From Mycobacterium sp. URHB0044 (GTDB taxonomy: Bacteria > Actinomycetota > Actinomycetes > Mycobacteriales > Mycobacteriaceae): 64,000 bases of DNA. Shown one piece after another: positions 1-7,526 of the stretch. The stretch lies in NCBI RefSeq assembly GCF_000620625.1, contig NZ_JIAW01000009.1:124001-188000 (forward strand), given 5' to 3'. The notes below the pieces were generated by a model that saw nothing but the letters and a program-made list of their open reading frames with translations, was not told the DNA's origin and ran no database searches. Within the stretch, counting starts at the first letter, position 1. Every line of letters starts with the position of its first letter. The translations under genes were made by a program, and so were the position numbers.

Positions 1-817
1 ACTTGCCCTCCTTGGACAACGCGTTGAGCGTGGGCTGCACGTCGGCGAAGCCCTCCTGCGCGAGCACCGGAAGATACGCAGGGGTGGATCCGTAGAAGCC
101 GATTTGAAACGCCACCCCGTCGATGGCCTTGGCGAGGTCGGCCTCGGTGCGCCCCATCGCGACCATGGCCTGGGCCATGATCTGGCAGTCGTCCGGTGTC
201 CGTCCCGCGCGCGTGAGTCCCTCGGTGTAGGAGGCCAGCGTCTTCTCCGCAAAGAACCGGTCACTGGTCAGCGGATGTATCAGCAGCCCGTCGGCGACCT
301 CGGCCGCGGTGCGGGTCATCAGCGGGCCCAGCGCACCCATCAGTACGGGCGGCGCCCCGAACGGATTGGGTCCCGGATTGAACGCCATCGTCATCAGCGT
401 GTGGGAGTAGAACTCACCGCGAAAGTCCAACGGGGCGGTACCTTCCCAGGCCGCGAAAATCGCCTTGACCGCCCGCACGGTCTCGGCCATCCGGGCCGCG
501 GGCTTGCCCCACTGCGCACCATAACGTTTCACGATGTGTGCCCGGGTCTGCGAGCCCAACCCGAGACGGAACCGGCCCCCGCTATAGATCTGCAGATCAT
601 TGGCGGCGTGCGCCAGGTGGAGCGGGCTACGAGGGCCGGCCACGGCGATGTTGGTCATCAATTCCAGCTCAGTCTGGCCCGCGGCGGCCACCAGCGGAAA
701 GAACACGTCGTTGGGGCCCTCGAAGCTGAACAATCCGTCGGCGCCCAGCTCGGCTATTTCACGTGCCCGCGCGGCCGCCTTGTCCGGCTGCCCCTTTCCC
801 TGCAGATGTACCTTCAT
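1..817 (-). CDS. F420-dependent LLM-class oxidoreductase, C-terminus outside window
   Basis: Luciferase-like monooxygenase (LLM) fold protein, predicted to use coenzyme F420; the substrate is unknown. The frame opens with ATG at 815-817 (MKVHLQGKGQPDKAAARA) and runs 272 codons to the window edge without a stop. Visible LLM features are the early GADGLFSFEG segment, the T-N-I-A-V-A strand, and a RFRLGLGSQTRAH stretch typical of the flavin/F420-binding side. It resembles the mycobacterial TIGR03617-type LLM group by memory; the exact subfamily is inferred. No upstream gene on this strand; two inverted repeats lie 77-117 bases upstream of the start and may be operators. The missing part lies before base 1, so completeness cannot be judged. 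Confidence 0.85.
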   Translation of the reverse strand, partial: MKVHLQGKGQPDKAAARAREIAELGADGLFSFEGPNDVFFPLVAAAGQTELELMTNIAVAGPRSPLHLAHAANDLQIYSGGRFRLGLGSQTRAHIVKRYGAQWGKPAARMAETVRAVKAIFAAWEGTAPLDFRGEFYSHTLMTMAFNPGPNPFGAPPVLMGALGPLMTRTAAEVADGLLIHPLTSDRFFAEKTLASYTEGLTRAGRTPDDCQIMAQAMVAMGRTEADLAKAIDGVAFQIGFYGSTPAYLPVLAQEGFADVQPTLNALSKEGK

Positions 818-893
818 GCCGATACCTCGCGCCTTCTATCACCGGGGCCATGCGCAGCCACCACACGGTCAGTCCTACAGTCTTCTTCATGAC

Positions 894-908
894 CAGAATA
901 TGATTCTG
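894..908. promoter_or_regulatory. 15-bp perfect inverted repeat, candidate operator
   Basis: CAGAATATGATTCTG is a perfect palindrome around a 3-base centre. It lies about 77 bases upstream of the F420 oxidoreductase start, where a promoter is expected, in an AT-richer stretch. TetR-family operators often look like this. No regulator gene is adjacent, so the binding protein is unknown. Confidence 0.45.
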
Positions 909-915
909 AATCTAC

Positions 916-934
916 AGAACGCAATGCGCGTTCT
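916..934. promoter_or_regulatory. Second inverted repeat, AGAACGC-N5-GCGTTCT
   Basis: Seven-base perfect arms (AGAACGC at 916-922, GCGTTCT at 928-934) separated by five bases. It begins 7 bases after the preceding palindrome. The two together form a double-operator-like arrangement upstream of the F420 oxidoreductase. Function is inferred from symmetry and position only. Confidence 0.4.
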
Positions 935-1454
935 CGACTGGCAGGTTGCACGGGTGCGCCATCGCGGCAGCCTTCTGCCAGCGCTTGCGCGCGTTCGGCG
1001 CGCAGCCGATCTACATCGCTCTGACCGAACGCCGACGCCCGATCATCTTCCTTACTCCGGCCCCCTCGTCTTTTCCTCCACTCACAGAGACCGCAATTTC
1101 CCGACAATTCCCACCCAACCTTGGTTACCTAACCGAAGTCTCTTGTGCTCCAGGGCAATTCGTATCGATTGTCCCAATTTCGCTATGGCACATTTGCACA
1201 AGGACGTGCGAGATTGGCGTTAGCACACGTAGGCGGTGCTGCCTGCGGGCGAGTGTGCCAGGCAATGTCGACGAGTGGCGGTGACTGAAGTGTTGACGAT
1301 CGCGGAGCTCAAGCGGTGGTCGATCAACTACTACAACGACACCGCACGCGCGGCTGGGCAGGCGGCTAAAGACGCCAGGAAAGCCGGTGGCGGGACTTGG
1401 CACAGCCGGGGTCGCCCGTCGGGATGTATAGCCCCGTTTGAACTGGGCGAACAT
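935..1454. other. Gene-poor stretch beside tRNA-Val
   Basis: About 520 bases without an intact gene. Several open frames cross it, but none has both a plausible start and recognisable protein features, apart from the relaxase-like remnant at 1281-1400. Composition drops in GC around 1090-1220 compared with the flanking genes. A short GGTTA/TAACC inverted repeat is at 1123-1134. The region fits a decayed insertion beside a tRNA, but only the relaxase remnant supports this directly. Confidence 0.5.
1281..1400 (+). pseudogene. Remnant of MobF-type (TraA/TrwC) relaxase N-terminus
   Basis: Reading from GTG at 1281, about 39 codons give TEVLTIAELKRWSINYYND followed by TARAAGQAAKDARKAGGG. This closely resembles the extreme N-terminus of actinobacterial MobF conjugative relaxases, which start with a LTIAKL..W.V.YY.DTA pattern as I remember it. 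After about 1400 the similarity stops and the frame runs into the tRNA. The catalytic HxDxHxH region of a relaxase is absent, so this is a broken end rather than a gene. It lies about 55 bases from the 3' end of tRNA-Val, the usual side for integrative elements. Family assignment is by pattern memory. Confidence 0.55.
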
Positions 1455-1529
1455 TGGTGGGCGCGGACGGTATCGAACCGCCGACCGCTGGTGTGTAAAA
1501 CCAGAGCTCTACCACTGAGCTACGCGCCC
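1455..1529 (-). tRNA. tRNA-Val (anticodon TAC)
   Basis: On the minus strand the acceptor arms GGGCGCG and CGCGCCC pair, with an encoded CCA at 1455-1457. The anticodon stem CTGGT/ACCAG encloses the loop TTTACAC, giving anticodon TAC (bases 1495-1497) and valine specificity for GUA-type codons. The T arm contains the GGTTCGATACC sequence expected of a TPsiC loop. It lies 46 bases downstream of ahpE on the same strand and may be co-transcribed or have its own promoter. The 3' end faces the relaxase remnant. Confidence 0.96.
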
Positions 1530-1575
1530 GTGCTCGGGCAGGCTACACGCCGACGGCGGGCGACGGGAAATCCCG

Positions 1576-2040
1576 TCAGCCGACCTTCAGAGCGGCGAGC
1601 GCCTCATTCCACAGCGCCTGGTCGCGAACCTCCCCGGGCGCCTTCATCTCGGCGAACCTGATCACTCCTGCGCGATCGATCACGAACGTGCCGCGGTTGG
1701 CGAAACCGGTGACGTCGTTGAACACGCCGTAGGCCTGCGCGACCGCCCCGTGCGGCCAGAAGTCGGAGAGGATCGGGAACGTGAAGCCACTCTGGCTCGC
1801 CCACACCTTGTGCGTCGGCGGTGGCCCCACCGAGATCGCCAGCGTCGTGATGTCGTCGTTGTCGTACCTCGCCGGGTTGTCCCGGATCTCGTCGAGCTCC
1901 CCCTGACAGATGGCGGTGAACGCCAACGGGAAGAACACCAGAAGCACGTTCTTGGCGCCCAGGAAGGCACCCAGCGTGACGGGCTGGCCGCCCTGGTCCT
2001 TCAGCGTGAAGTCGGGCGCCTCGGTTCCGGCTTCCAGCAC
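1576..2040 (-). CDS. ahpE: Alkyl hydroperoxide reductase E, one-Cys peroxiredoxin
   Basis: 154-residue peroxiredoxin that reduces peroxides, especially lipid-derived hydroperoxides, in the cytosol. The peroxidatic Cys45 lies in FFPLAFTAICQGELDEIRD, matching the position and context known for Mtb AhpE (Rv2238c); no resolving cysteine is visible, which fits a one-Cys enzyme reduced by mycothiol/mycoredoxin. The chosen GTG start shares its first base with the stop codon of the upstream DUF3052 gene, so the two are translationally coupled. This start gives the family length (about 153). tRNA-Val follows 46 bases later. Confidence 0.95.
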   Translation of the reverse strand: MLEAGTEAPDFTLKDQGGQPVTLGAFLGAKNVLLVFFPLAFTAICQGELDEIRDNPARYDNDDITTLAISVGPPPTHKVWASQSGFTFPILSDFWPHGAVAQAYGVFNDVTGFANRGTFVIDRAGVIRFAEMKAPGEVRDQALWNEALAALKVG

Positions 2041-2459
2041 TAGCGCGCTTTGGCCTTCGACTTCGGTTGGACGAGGCGACTGGCAATCCAGTCGCCGAGG
2101 TTCGCCGATGACGTCTGCATCAGACCCGCGGTGGGCGCCGATTCGGCGATCTCCGCAGGCTGCACGTGTCCTGGCTTGCCGGTTTTGGGCGTGACCACCC
2201 AGATGACGCCGTCCTCGGCCAGCGGTGTGATCGCATCCATCAGGCGGTCGACGAGATCGCCGTCGTCGTCGCGCCACCACAGCAGCACCACGTCGACGAC
2301 ATCGTCCGCGTCCTCGTCAAGCAGCTCGCTGCCACACGCGTCCTCGACGTCGGCACGGATGTCGTCGTCGCTGTCCTCGTCCCAGCCAAGCTCCTGGACA
2401 ACCTGATTCTTCTCGATGCCCAATCGCCGGGCGTAGTTCGGCGAGTCCGCCGCAACCAC
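2040..2459 (-). CDS. DUF3052 family protein (Rv2239c-like)
   Basis: 139-residue acidic, cytosolic protein of unknown function. It has no signal peptide or membrane segment. It starts at GTG 2457-2459, behind a strong AAGGAGG Shine-Dalgarno five bases upstream. The N-terminal half is rich in Asp/Glu (DEDSDDDIRADVEDACG, LLDEDADDVVDVV), followed by VIWVVTPKTGKPGHVQPAEI, a segment I associate with DUF3052. The last 20 residues are Lys/Arg-rich. Its stop overlaps the ahpE start by one base. The pairing with ahpE is the same as in M. tuberculosis, suggesting a linked but undefined role. Confidence 0.85.
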   Translation of the reverse strand: MVAADSPNYARRLGIEKNQVVQELGWDEDSDDDIRADVEDACGSELLDEDADDVVDVVLLWWRDDDGDLVDRLMDAITPLAEDGVIWVVTPKTGKPGHVQPAEIAESAPTAGLMQTSSANLGDWIASRLVQPKSKAKAR

Positions 2460-2557
2460 CGTGTCCTCCTTCAGCTTCAGCCTTCGGCCTGCATGTTTTG
2501 CTCGGACCTATACTCGCACGCCTGCGGCCAAGAGCCGACGCCTGGCACGCAGGTTGG

Positions 2558-3133
2558 TCAATATGCGGCGTCGCAGAGGGTCAGCGCGGCGGTCTTCGAG
2601 TCGTTCAACCGGCCGATCGCAGCGTTGAAGTCGTCCATTGACGCATTCCCCGAAATGGCTGTCGCCAGCGCCCTTGCCGCGTCCATCCACGCGTTCAGCG
2701 CTCCGGCGAGCTCGGGCGACAGCGGATCGGACAGGCTGCCGCCGACCAGGTCTGCGGTCCGGTGCAGCGCGTCGATCGCCGGGCCCGCGGTCGCGCCGAC
2801 GTCCGCCGGGTGGTCGTTGTAGGCGTCGACGTACTTGTTCACGGCGTCGATCGCGTCGACGCTGCTGGAGCTGAGCGCCTCGCAGGACGTGTGCACCGCC
2901 TCGGTGGACAACGACGCCTGACGCTGCGATTCCTTCGAACTGGAGCTGGCGGACGACTCCTCGGCCGACGCCGAAAACGATGCCTGGTACACCGGCGCGT
3001 CGGCGCGATCGATGGTGGCGTTGCCCTGCGTGACGCTGGTGCAACCCACGATGATCATGGCCAGCGCAGCGAGGCAACCGATGGCCAAGCCGGCCACGCG
3101 CAACCGACGCACGCCCTGCCGCCACGCCGTCAC
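2558..3133 (-). CDS. Putative lipoprotein (Rv2240c-like)
   Basis: 191-residue exported protein. The N-terminus is basic (WRQGVRRLRVAG), followed by a hydrophobic stretch ending in a lipobox-like IVGC with Cys31, so lipid anchoring in the cell envelope is likely. After the cysteine comes a Ser/Ala-rich linker (SASAEESSASSSSKES), then a helical domain with two or three further cysteines. Start GTG 3131-3133 has GGAG close upstream. Divergent from aceE, with about 90-140 bases between them depending on the aceE start. No enzymatic motif is visible; function unknown. Conserved at this position next to aceE in M. tuberculosis. Confidence 0.8.
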   Translation of the reverse strand: MTAWRQGVRRLRVAGLAIGCLAALAMIIVGCTSVTQGNATIDRADAPVYQASFSASAEESSASSSSKESQRQASLSTEAVHTSCEALSSSSVDAIDAVNKYVDAYNDHPADVGATAGPAIDALHRTADLVGGSLSDPLSPELAGALNAWMDAARALATAISGNASMDDFNAAIGRLNDSKTAALTLCDAAY

Positions 3134-3270
3134 GGTCTCCAGACGTTACCGGTTTGGCCCTGCGATCGCCGATTCATGCGAGTACGTCAACCCCGGCGGT
3201 GCATCTGCGGCACGATAGGAGCACGATGGAGACCGCCACGAGCACTGATTCCATTACCCAAGGAGCGGCT

Positions 3271-6063
3271 TTGACCACCGAGTTCGCGCGCCAAGACCTG
3301 GCCCAAAACTCCGGCACCGCAGGCGAACCCGACCGGGTTCGCGTGATTCGCGAAGGTGTTGCCTCGTACCTGCCCGACATCGACCCCGAAGAGACCACCG
3401 AATGGCTCGAGTCGTTCGACCAGTTGGTGGAACGGTCGGGTGCGGCGCGGGCGCGGTACTTGATGCTGCGACTTCTCGAGCGGTCCAGCGAACAGCGGGT
3501 CGCGATCCCCGCACTCACGTCCACCGACTTCGTCAACACCATTCCCACCGAGCTGGAGCCATGGTTTCCCGGTGACGAGGACGTCGAGCGCCGCTACCGC
3601 GCCTGGATCCGGTGGAACGCCGCGATCATGGTGCACCGCGCGCAGCGGCCCGGAGTCGGTGTGGGAGGCCACATTTCGACGTACGCGTCGTCGGCCGCGC
3701 TCTACGAGGTCGGCTTCAACCACTTCTTCCGCGGCAAGTCGCATCCGGGTGGTGGCGACCAGGTCTTCATCCAGGGTCACGCCTCCCCCGGCATCTATGC
3801 GCGCGCGTTCCTCGAGGGCCGGCTAACCGCCGACCAGCTCGACGGGTTCCGTCAGGAGCACAGCCACCCGGGTGGCGGGCTGCCCTCCTACCCCCACCCA
3901 CGGCTGATGCCCGACTTCTGGGAGTTCCCCACGGTGTCGATGGGGCTGGGTCCGATGAACGCGATCTACCAGGCCCGGTTCAACCACTACCTGCACGACC
4001 GCGGCATCAAGGACACCTCCGACCAGCACGTGTGGGCGTTCCTCGGCGACGGTGAGACCGACGAGCCGGAGAGCCGCGGTCTGGCGCACGTGGCCGCGCT
4101 CGAGGGCCTGGACAACCTGACCTTCGTCATCAACTGCAACCTGCAGCGCCTCGACGGTCCGGTGCGCGGCAACGGCAAGATCATCCAGGAGCTGGAGTCG
4201 TTCTTCCGCGGGGCGGGCTGGAACGTCATCAAGGTGGTGTGGGGCCGCGAGTGGGATGCCCTGCTGCACGCCGACCGCGACGGCGCACTGGTGAACCTGA
4301 TGAACACCACGCCGGACGGCGACTACCAGACCTACAAGGCCAACGACGGCGGCTACGTCCGCGACCACTTCTTCGGCCGCGATCCGCGCACCAAGGAACT
4401 GGTCAAGAACCTGTCCGACGCCGAGATCTGGAACCTGAAGCGCGGCGGCCACGACTACCGCAAGGTCTACGCGGCCTACCGGGCGGCCATGGAGCACAAG
4501 GGCCAGCCCACGGTGATCCTGGCCCACACCATCAAGGGCTACACGCTCGGCAAGCACTTCGAGGGTCGCAACGCCACCCACCAGATGAAGAAGCTTGCGC
4601 TGCAAGACCTCAAGGACTTCCGGGAAGCGCAGCGCATCCCGATCACGGACGCCCAGCTCGAGGAGAACCCCTACCTGCCGCCGTACTACCACCCCGGCCC
4701 CGACTCCCCGGAAATCCGGTACATGTTGGACCGCCGCCGGACGCTCGGCGGCTTCCTGCCGGAGCGGCGCACCAAGGCGAAGGTGCTCGCGCTGCCGGGC
4801 CGCGATGCCTACAAGGCCCTCAAGAAGGGGTCGGGCACCCAGGCGGTGGCCACCACCATGGCGACGGTCCGCACGTTCAAGGAGTTGTTGCGGGACAAGC
4901 AGATCGGGCCGCGCCTGGTGCCGATCATCCCCGACGAGGCCCGCACCTTCGGCATGGACTCGTGGTTCCCGAGCCTGAAGATCTACAACCGCAACGGCCA
5001 GCTGTACACCTCCGTGGACGCCGAGTTGATGCTCGCGTACAAGGAAAGCGAAATCGGGCAGATCCTGCACGAGGGCATCAACGAGGCCGGCTCGACGGCG
5101 TCGTTCACCGCCGTCGGCACGTCGTACTCGACGCACAACGAGCCGATGATCCCGATCTACATCTTCTATTCGATGTTCGGCTTCCAGCGCACCGGCGACG
5201 GGTTGTGGGCCGCGACCGACCAGATGGCGCGCGGTTTCGTGCTGGGCGCCACCGCTGGACGGACGACGCTGACCGGTGAGGGCCTGCAGCACGCCGACGG
5301 GCACTCGCTGCTGCTGGCCGCGACGAACCCCGCGGTGGTGGCCTACGACCCGGCGTTCGCCTACGAGGTCGCCTACATCGTGGAGAGCGGATTGTCCCGG
5401 ATGTACGGCGACAACCCGGAGAACATCTTCATCTACATGACGATCTACAACGAGCCGTACGTGCAGCCGGCCGAGCCGGAGAACTTCGACCCCGAGGGGC
5501 TGCTGCGCGGCATCTACCGGTACCGCGCCGCCAAGGAGAAGCGCAGCAGCGTGGCGCAGATCCTGGCGTCGGGCGTCGCGATGCCCGAGGCGCTACGCGC
5601 GGCCGACGTGCTGGCCGCCGAGTGGGACGTGGCCGCCGACGTCTGGTCGGTGACCAGCTGGGGCGAGTTGAACCGCGACGGCGTCGCGATCGATCGGGAG
5701 CAGCTGCGCCATCCGGACCGCCCGGCAGGCGTCCCGTACGTCACGAAGGTCCTCGGCGACACCGCGGGCCCGGTCGTCGCGGTGTCGGACTGGATGCGGG
5801 GCGTACCCGAGCAGATCCGGCCGTGGGTGCCCAATACCTACGTGACGTTGGGCACGGACGGCTTCGGCTTCTCCGACACCCGTCCCGCGGCGCGGCGGTA
5901 CTTCAACACCGACGCCGAGTCCGTGGTCGTGGCGGTGCTCGAAGCGCTCGCCCGCGACGGGGAGATCGACCCGTCCGTGGCGATCGCGGCTGCCAAGCAG
6001 TACAAGATCGACGACGTGCTGGCGGCGCCCGTGCAGACCTCGGATCCAGGCCCCGGAGCGTAG
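3271..6063 (+). CDS. aceE: Pyruvate dehydrogenase E1 component, homodimeric type
   Basis: 930-residue thiamine diphosphate enzyme that decarboxylates pyruvate and passes acetyl to the lipoyl E2 of the pyruvate dehydrogenase complex. Landmarks are GVGVGGHISTYASSAALYEVGFNHFF, the ThDP/Mg motif GDGETDEPESRG, and SWFPSLKIYNRNGQLY in the pyrimidine-binding domain. I chose TTG 3271 because AAGGAG (3260-3265) precedes it by five bases and the resulting TTEFARQDLAQNS matches the start remembered for Mtb Rv2241. An in-frame ATG at 3226 also has a good AGGAG and would add 15 residues, so the start is not settled. It sits just upstream of mabR and the FAS-II cluster, supplying acetyl-CoA to lipid synthesis. 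Confidence 0.97.
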   Translation: MTTEFARQDLAQNSGTAGEPDRVRVIREGVASYLPDIDPEETTEWLESFDQLVERSGAARARYLMLRLLERSSEQRVAIPALTSTDFVNTIPTELEPWFPGDEDVERRYRAWIRWNAAIMVHRAQRPGVGVGGHISTYASSAALYEVGFNHFFRGKSHPGGGDQVFIQGHASPGIYARAFLEGRLTADQLDGFRQEHSHPGGGLPSYPHPRLMPDFWEFPTVSMGLGPMNAIYQARFNHYLHDRGIKDTSDQHVWAFLGDGETDEPESRGLAHVAALEGLDNLTFVINCNLQRLDGPVRGNGKIIQELESFFRGAGWNVIKVVWGREWDALLHADRDGALVNLMNTTPDGDYQTYKANDGGYVRDHFFGRDPRTKELVKNLSDAEIWNLKRGGHDYRKVYAAYRAAMEHKGQPTVILAHTIKGYTLGKHFEGRNATHQMKKLALQDLKDFREAQRIPITDAQLEENPYLPPYYHPGPDSPEIRYMLDRRRTLGGFLPERRTKAKVLALPGRDAYKALKKGSGTQAVATTMATVRTFKELLRDKQIGPRLVPIIPDEARTFGMDSWFPSLKIYNRNGQLYTSVDAELMLAYKESEIGQILHEGINEAGSTASFTAVGTSYSTHNEPMIPIYIFYSMFGFQRTGDGLWAATDQMARGFVLGATAGRTTLTGEGLQHADGHSLLLAATNPAVVAYDPAFAYEVAYIVESGLSRMYGDNPENIFIYMTIYNEPYVQPAEPENFDPEGLLRGIYRYRAAKEKRSSVAQILASGVAMPEALRAADVLAAEWDVAADVWSVTSWGELNRDGVAIDREQLRHPDRPAGVPYVTKVLGDTAGPVVAVSDWMRGVPEQIRPWVPNTYVTLGTDGFGFSDTRPAARRYFNTDAESVVVAVLEALARDGEIDPSVAIAAAKQYKIDDVLAAPVQTSDPGPGA

Positions 6064-6087
6064 CGACTCGACGTGTTGGAGGAATCT

Positions 6088-6101
6088 GCCAGAAAACTGG
6101 C
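6088..6101. promoter_or_regulatory. GCCAG-AAAA-CTGGC inverted repeat at mabR promoter
   Basis: Perfect five-base arms around AAAA, ending two bases before a TAGCTT hexamer (6103-6108). The hexamer lies six bases before the mabR GTG. The repeat therefore covers the region just upstream of the -10 element and could be an operator (for example autoregulation). A role as the end of the aceE transcript is possible, but there is no clean T-tract. Confidence 0.45.
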
Positions 6102-6114
6102 GTAGCTTTTAGGG

Positions 6115-7425
6115 GTGCTCGACAAGCAACCGATTCAGCCGCGCTCGCCGCTCGAGCTGATCGAGAACGTTCCGGAGGCACTGCAACGCCGGCTCAAGCA
6201 GTACTCCGGACGTTTGTCGACCGAGGCGGTCCAGGCGATGGCCGATCGGCTGCCGTTCTTCGGGGAACTGGAGGCGTCGCAGCGGTCCAGCGTTCAGCTG
6301 GTGGTGCAGACGGCGGTGGTCAACTTCGCCGAGTGGATGCGCAACCCGCACAGCAACGTCGGCTACACCGCGGAGGCGTTCGCCTTGGTTCCGCAGGATC
6401 TGACCCGTCGGATCGCGCTGCGCCAGACCGTCGACATGGTGCGGGTGAGCATGGAGTACCTCGAGGAGGTCGTGCCTGCGCTGGCCCGCAACGAGGAACA
6501 GCGCATCGCGTTGACCGTGGGCATCCTGCGGTACAGCCGCGAACTCGCGTTCGCCGCCGCGTCGTCCTATGCCGTGGCGGCGGAGACGCGCGGCGCGTGG
6601 GACACCCGGATGGAGGCCAACGTCGTCGACGCGGTGGTCCGTGGAGACGTCGGGCCGGAGCTGCAATCGCAGGCCGCGACCCTGAACTGGGACGCCACCG
6701 CCCCCGCGACGGTGATCGTCGGGTTGCCGCAGCCGGGCCGGATCGACATGGCCAGCGAAGACGTGCACGCGTTCGCGGCGCGCAGTGGGCGCGCGGCACT
6801 GTCCGACGTGCACGGCACGTGGCTGGTCGCCATCGTGTCCGGTCCGCTCTCGGCGACCGACAGGACGTTGGGTGAGCTGCTCGAGGTGTTCGCCGACGGG
6901 CCGGTCGTGGTCGGTCCGACCGCGCCGACGCTCAACGCAGCGCACTACAGCGCCACCGAGGCGATCGCGGGGATGAACGCGGTGGCGGGCTGGAGTGGCG
7001 CGCCGCGGCCGGTGGCGGCCCGCGAGCTACTTCCCGAACGGGCTCTGCTCGGCGACGCCACGGCGATGGCAGCGCTCGAAACCGAGGTCATGCGTCCGCT
7101 CGCCGATGCGGGGCCCGCGCTGGCAGAGACGTTGGATGCATACCTGGATTCCGGTGGCGCGATCGAAGCCTGCGCGCGGGCATTGTTCGTTCATCCAAAC
7201 ACCGTCCGCTACCGACTCAAACGGATCGGCGACTTCACCGGACGCGATCCGACCACGCCGCGCGACGCGTACGTTCTGCGGGTGGCTTCGACCGTCGGGC
7301 GGCTCAGTCGTCAGGCGACGCATCCGAGCACGACAAATGCCGCTGTGGCGCAGCGCACACCTGCGTTCGCCGACCCCGGAAGTTCGCAAAGTGGATTGAC
7401 AGGTCGCGGCGAGGTATCGGTGTAG
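6115..7425 (+). CDS. mabR: MabR, PucR/CdaR-like regulator of the FAS-II operon
   Basis: 436-residue transcription factor. The C-terminal 70 residues contain YLDSGGAIEACARALFVHPN and TVRYRLKRIGDFTGRDP, the PucR-type helix-turn-helix that closes this family. The long N-terminal part is an effector-sensing region with no enzymatic motif. It lies directly upstream of fabD-acpM-kasA-kasB-accD6, as Mtb Rv2242 (MabR, reported as the essential regulator of the fasII operon) does. The GTG start has no Shine-Dalgarno; a TAGCTT -10-like hexamer six bases upstream suggests a leaderless transcript. A TTTTGT-N9-ACAAAA repeat after its stop is its likely target. Confidence 0.88.
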   Translation: MLDKQPIQPRSPLELIENVPEALQRRLKQYSGRLSTEAVQAMADRLPFFGELEASQRSSVQLVVQTAVVNFAEWMRNPHSNVGYTAEAFALVPQDLTRRIALRQTVDMVRVSMEYLEEVVPALARNEEQRIALTVGILRYSRELAFAAASSYAVAAETRGAWDTRMEANVVDAVVRGDVGPELQSQAATLNWDATAPATVIVGLPQPGRIDMASEDVHAFAARSGRAALSDVHGTWLVAIVSGPLSATDRTLGELLEVFADGPVVVGPTAPTLNAAHYSATEAIAGMNAVAGWSGAPRPVAARELLPERALLGDATAMAALETEVMRPLADAGPALAETLDAYLDSGGAIEACARALFVHPNTVRYRLKRIGDFTGRDPTTPRDAYVLRVASTVGRLSRQATHPSTTNAAVAQRTPAFADPGSSQSGLTGRGEVSV

Positions 7426-7440
7426 TCGCATCACATGCCG

Positions 7441-7461
7441 TTTTGTAGAGACCCCACAAAA
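7441..7461. promoter_or_regulatory. TTTTGT-N9-ACAAAA inverted repeat, likely MabR operator of FAS-II operon
   Basis: Perfect six-base arms at 7441-7446 and 7456-7461, 66 bases before fabD. A TATTCT hexamer at 7479-7484 can serve as the -10, which puts the second arm at the -35 position. MabR is known to bind the fasII promoter; I do not recall its published site well enough to claim identity. The position would suit activation or competition with sigma factor. Confidence 0.6.
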
Positions 7462-7478
7462 ACATAAGACGAGGTTCA

Positions 7479-7484
7479 TATTCT
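7479..7484 (+). promoter_or_regulatory. Candidate -10 of the FAS-II promoter (TATTCT)
   Basis: TATTCT matches the mycobacterial TANNNT -10 pattern and is 43 bases before the fabD GTG. It stands in the short AT-rich stretch between mabR and fabD. No good -35 hexamer is visible, which would suit activator dependence. This is a positional prediction only. Confidence 0.35.
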
Positions 7485-7526
7485 CTTACACCGCGCAAAA
7501 CCGTCTTCACAGTGTTCTCTTAGAGA

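Noticed and set aside
946..1284. Open frame of 112 codons in the gene-poor stretch
   Set aside because: No ribosome site, no recognisable protein pattern, and overlapping frames on both strands of equal quality.
3226..3270. Upstream ATG as the aceE start
   Set aside because: Not excluded, since it has a good AGGAG, but the TTG start matches the remembered N-terminus of the Mtb protein and also has AAGGAG at proper spacing.
3823..5304. 493-codon minus-strand frame inside aceE
   Set aside because: Mirror of aceE codon structure; no family features or ribosome site.
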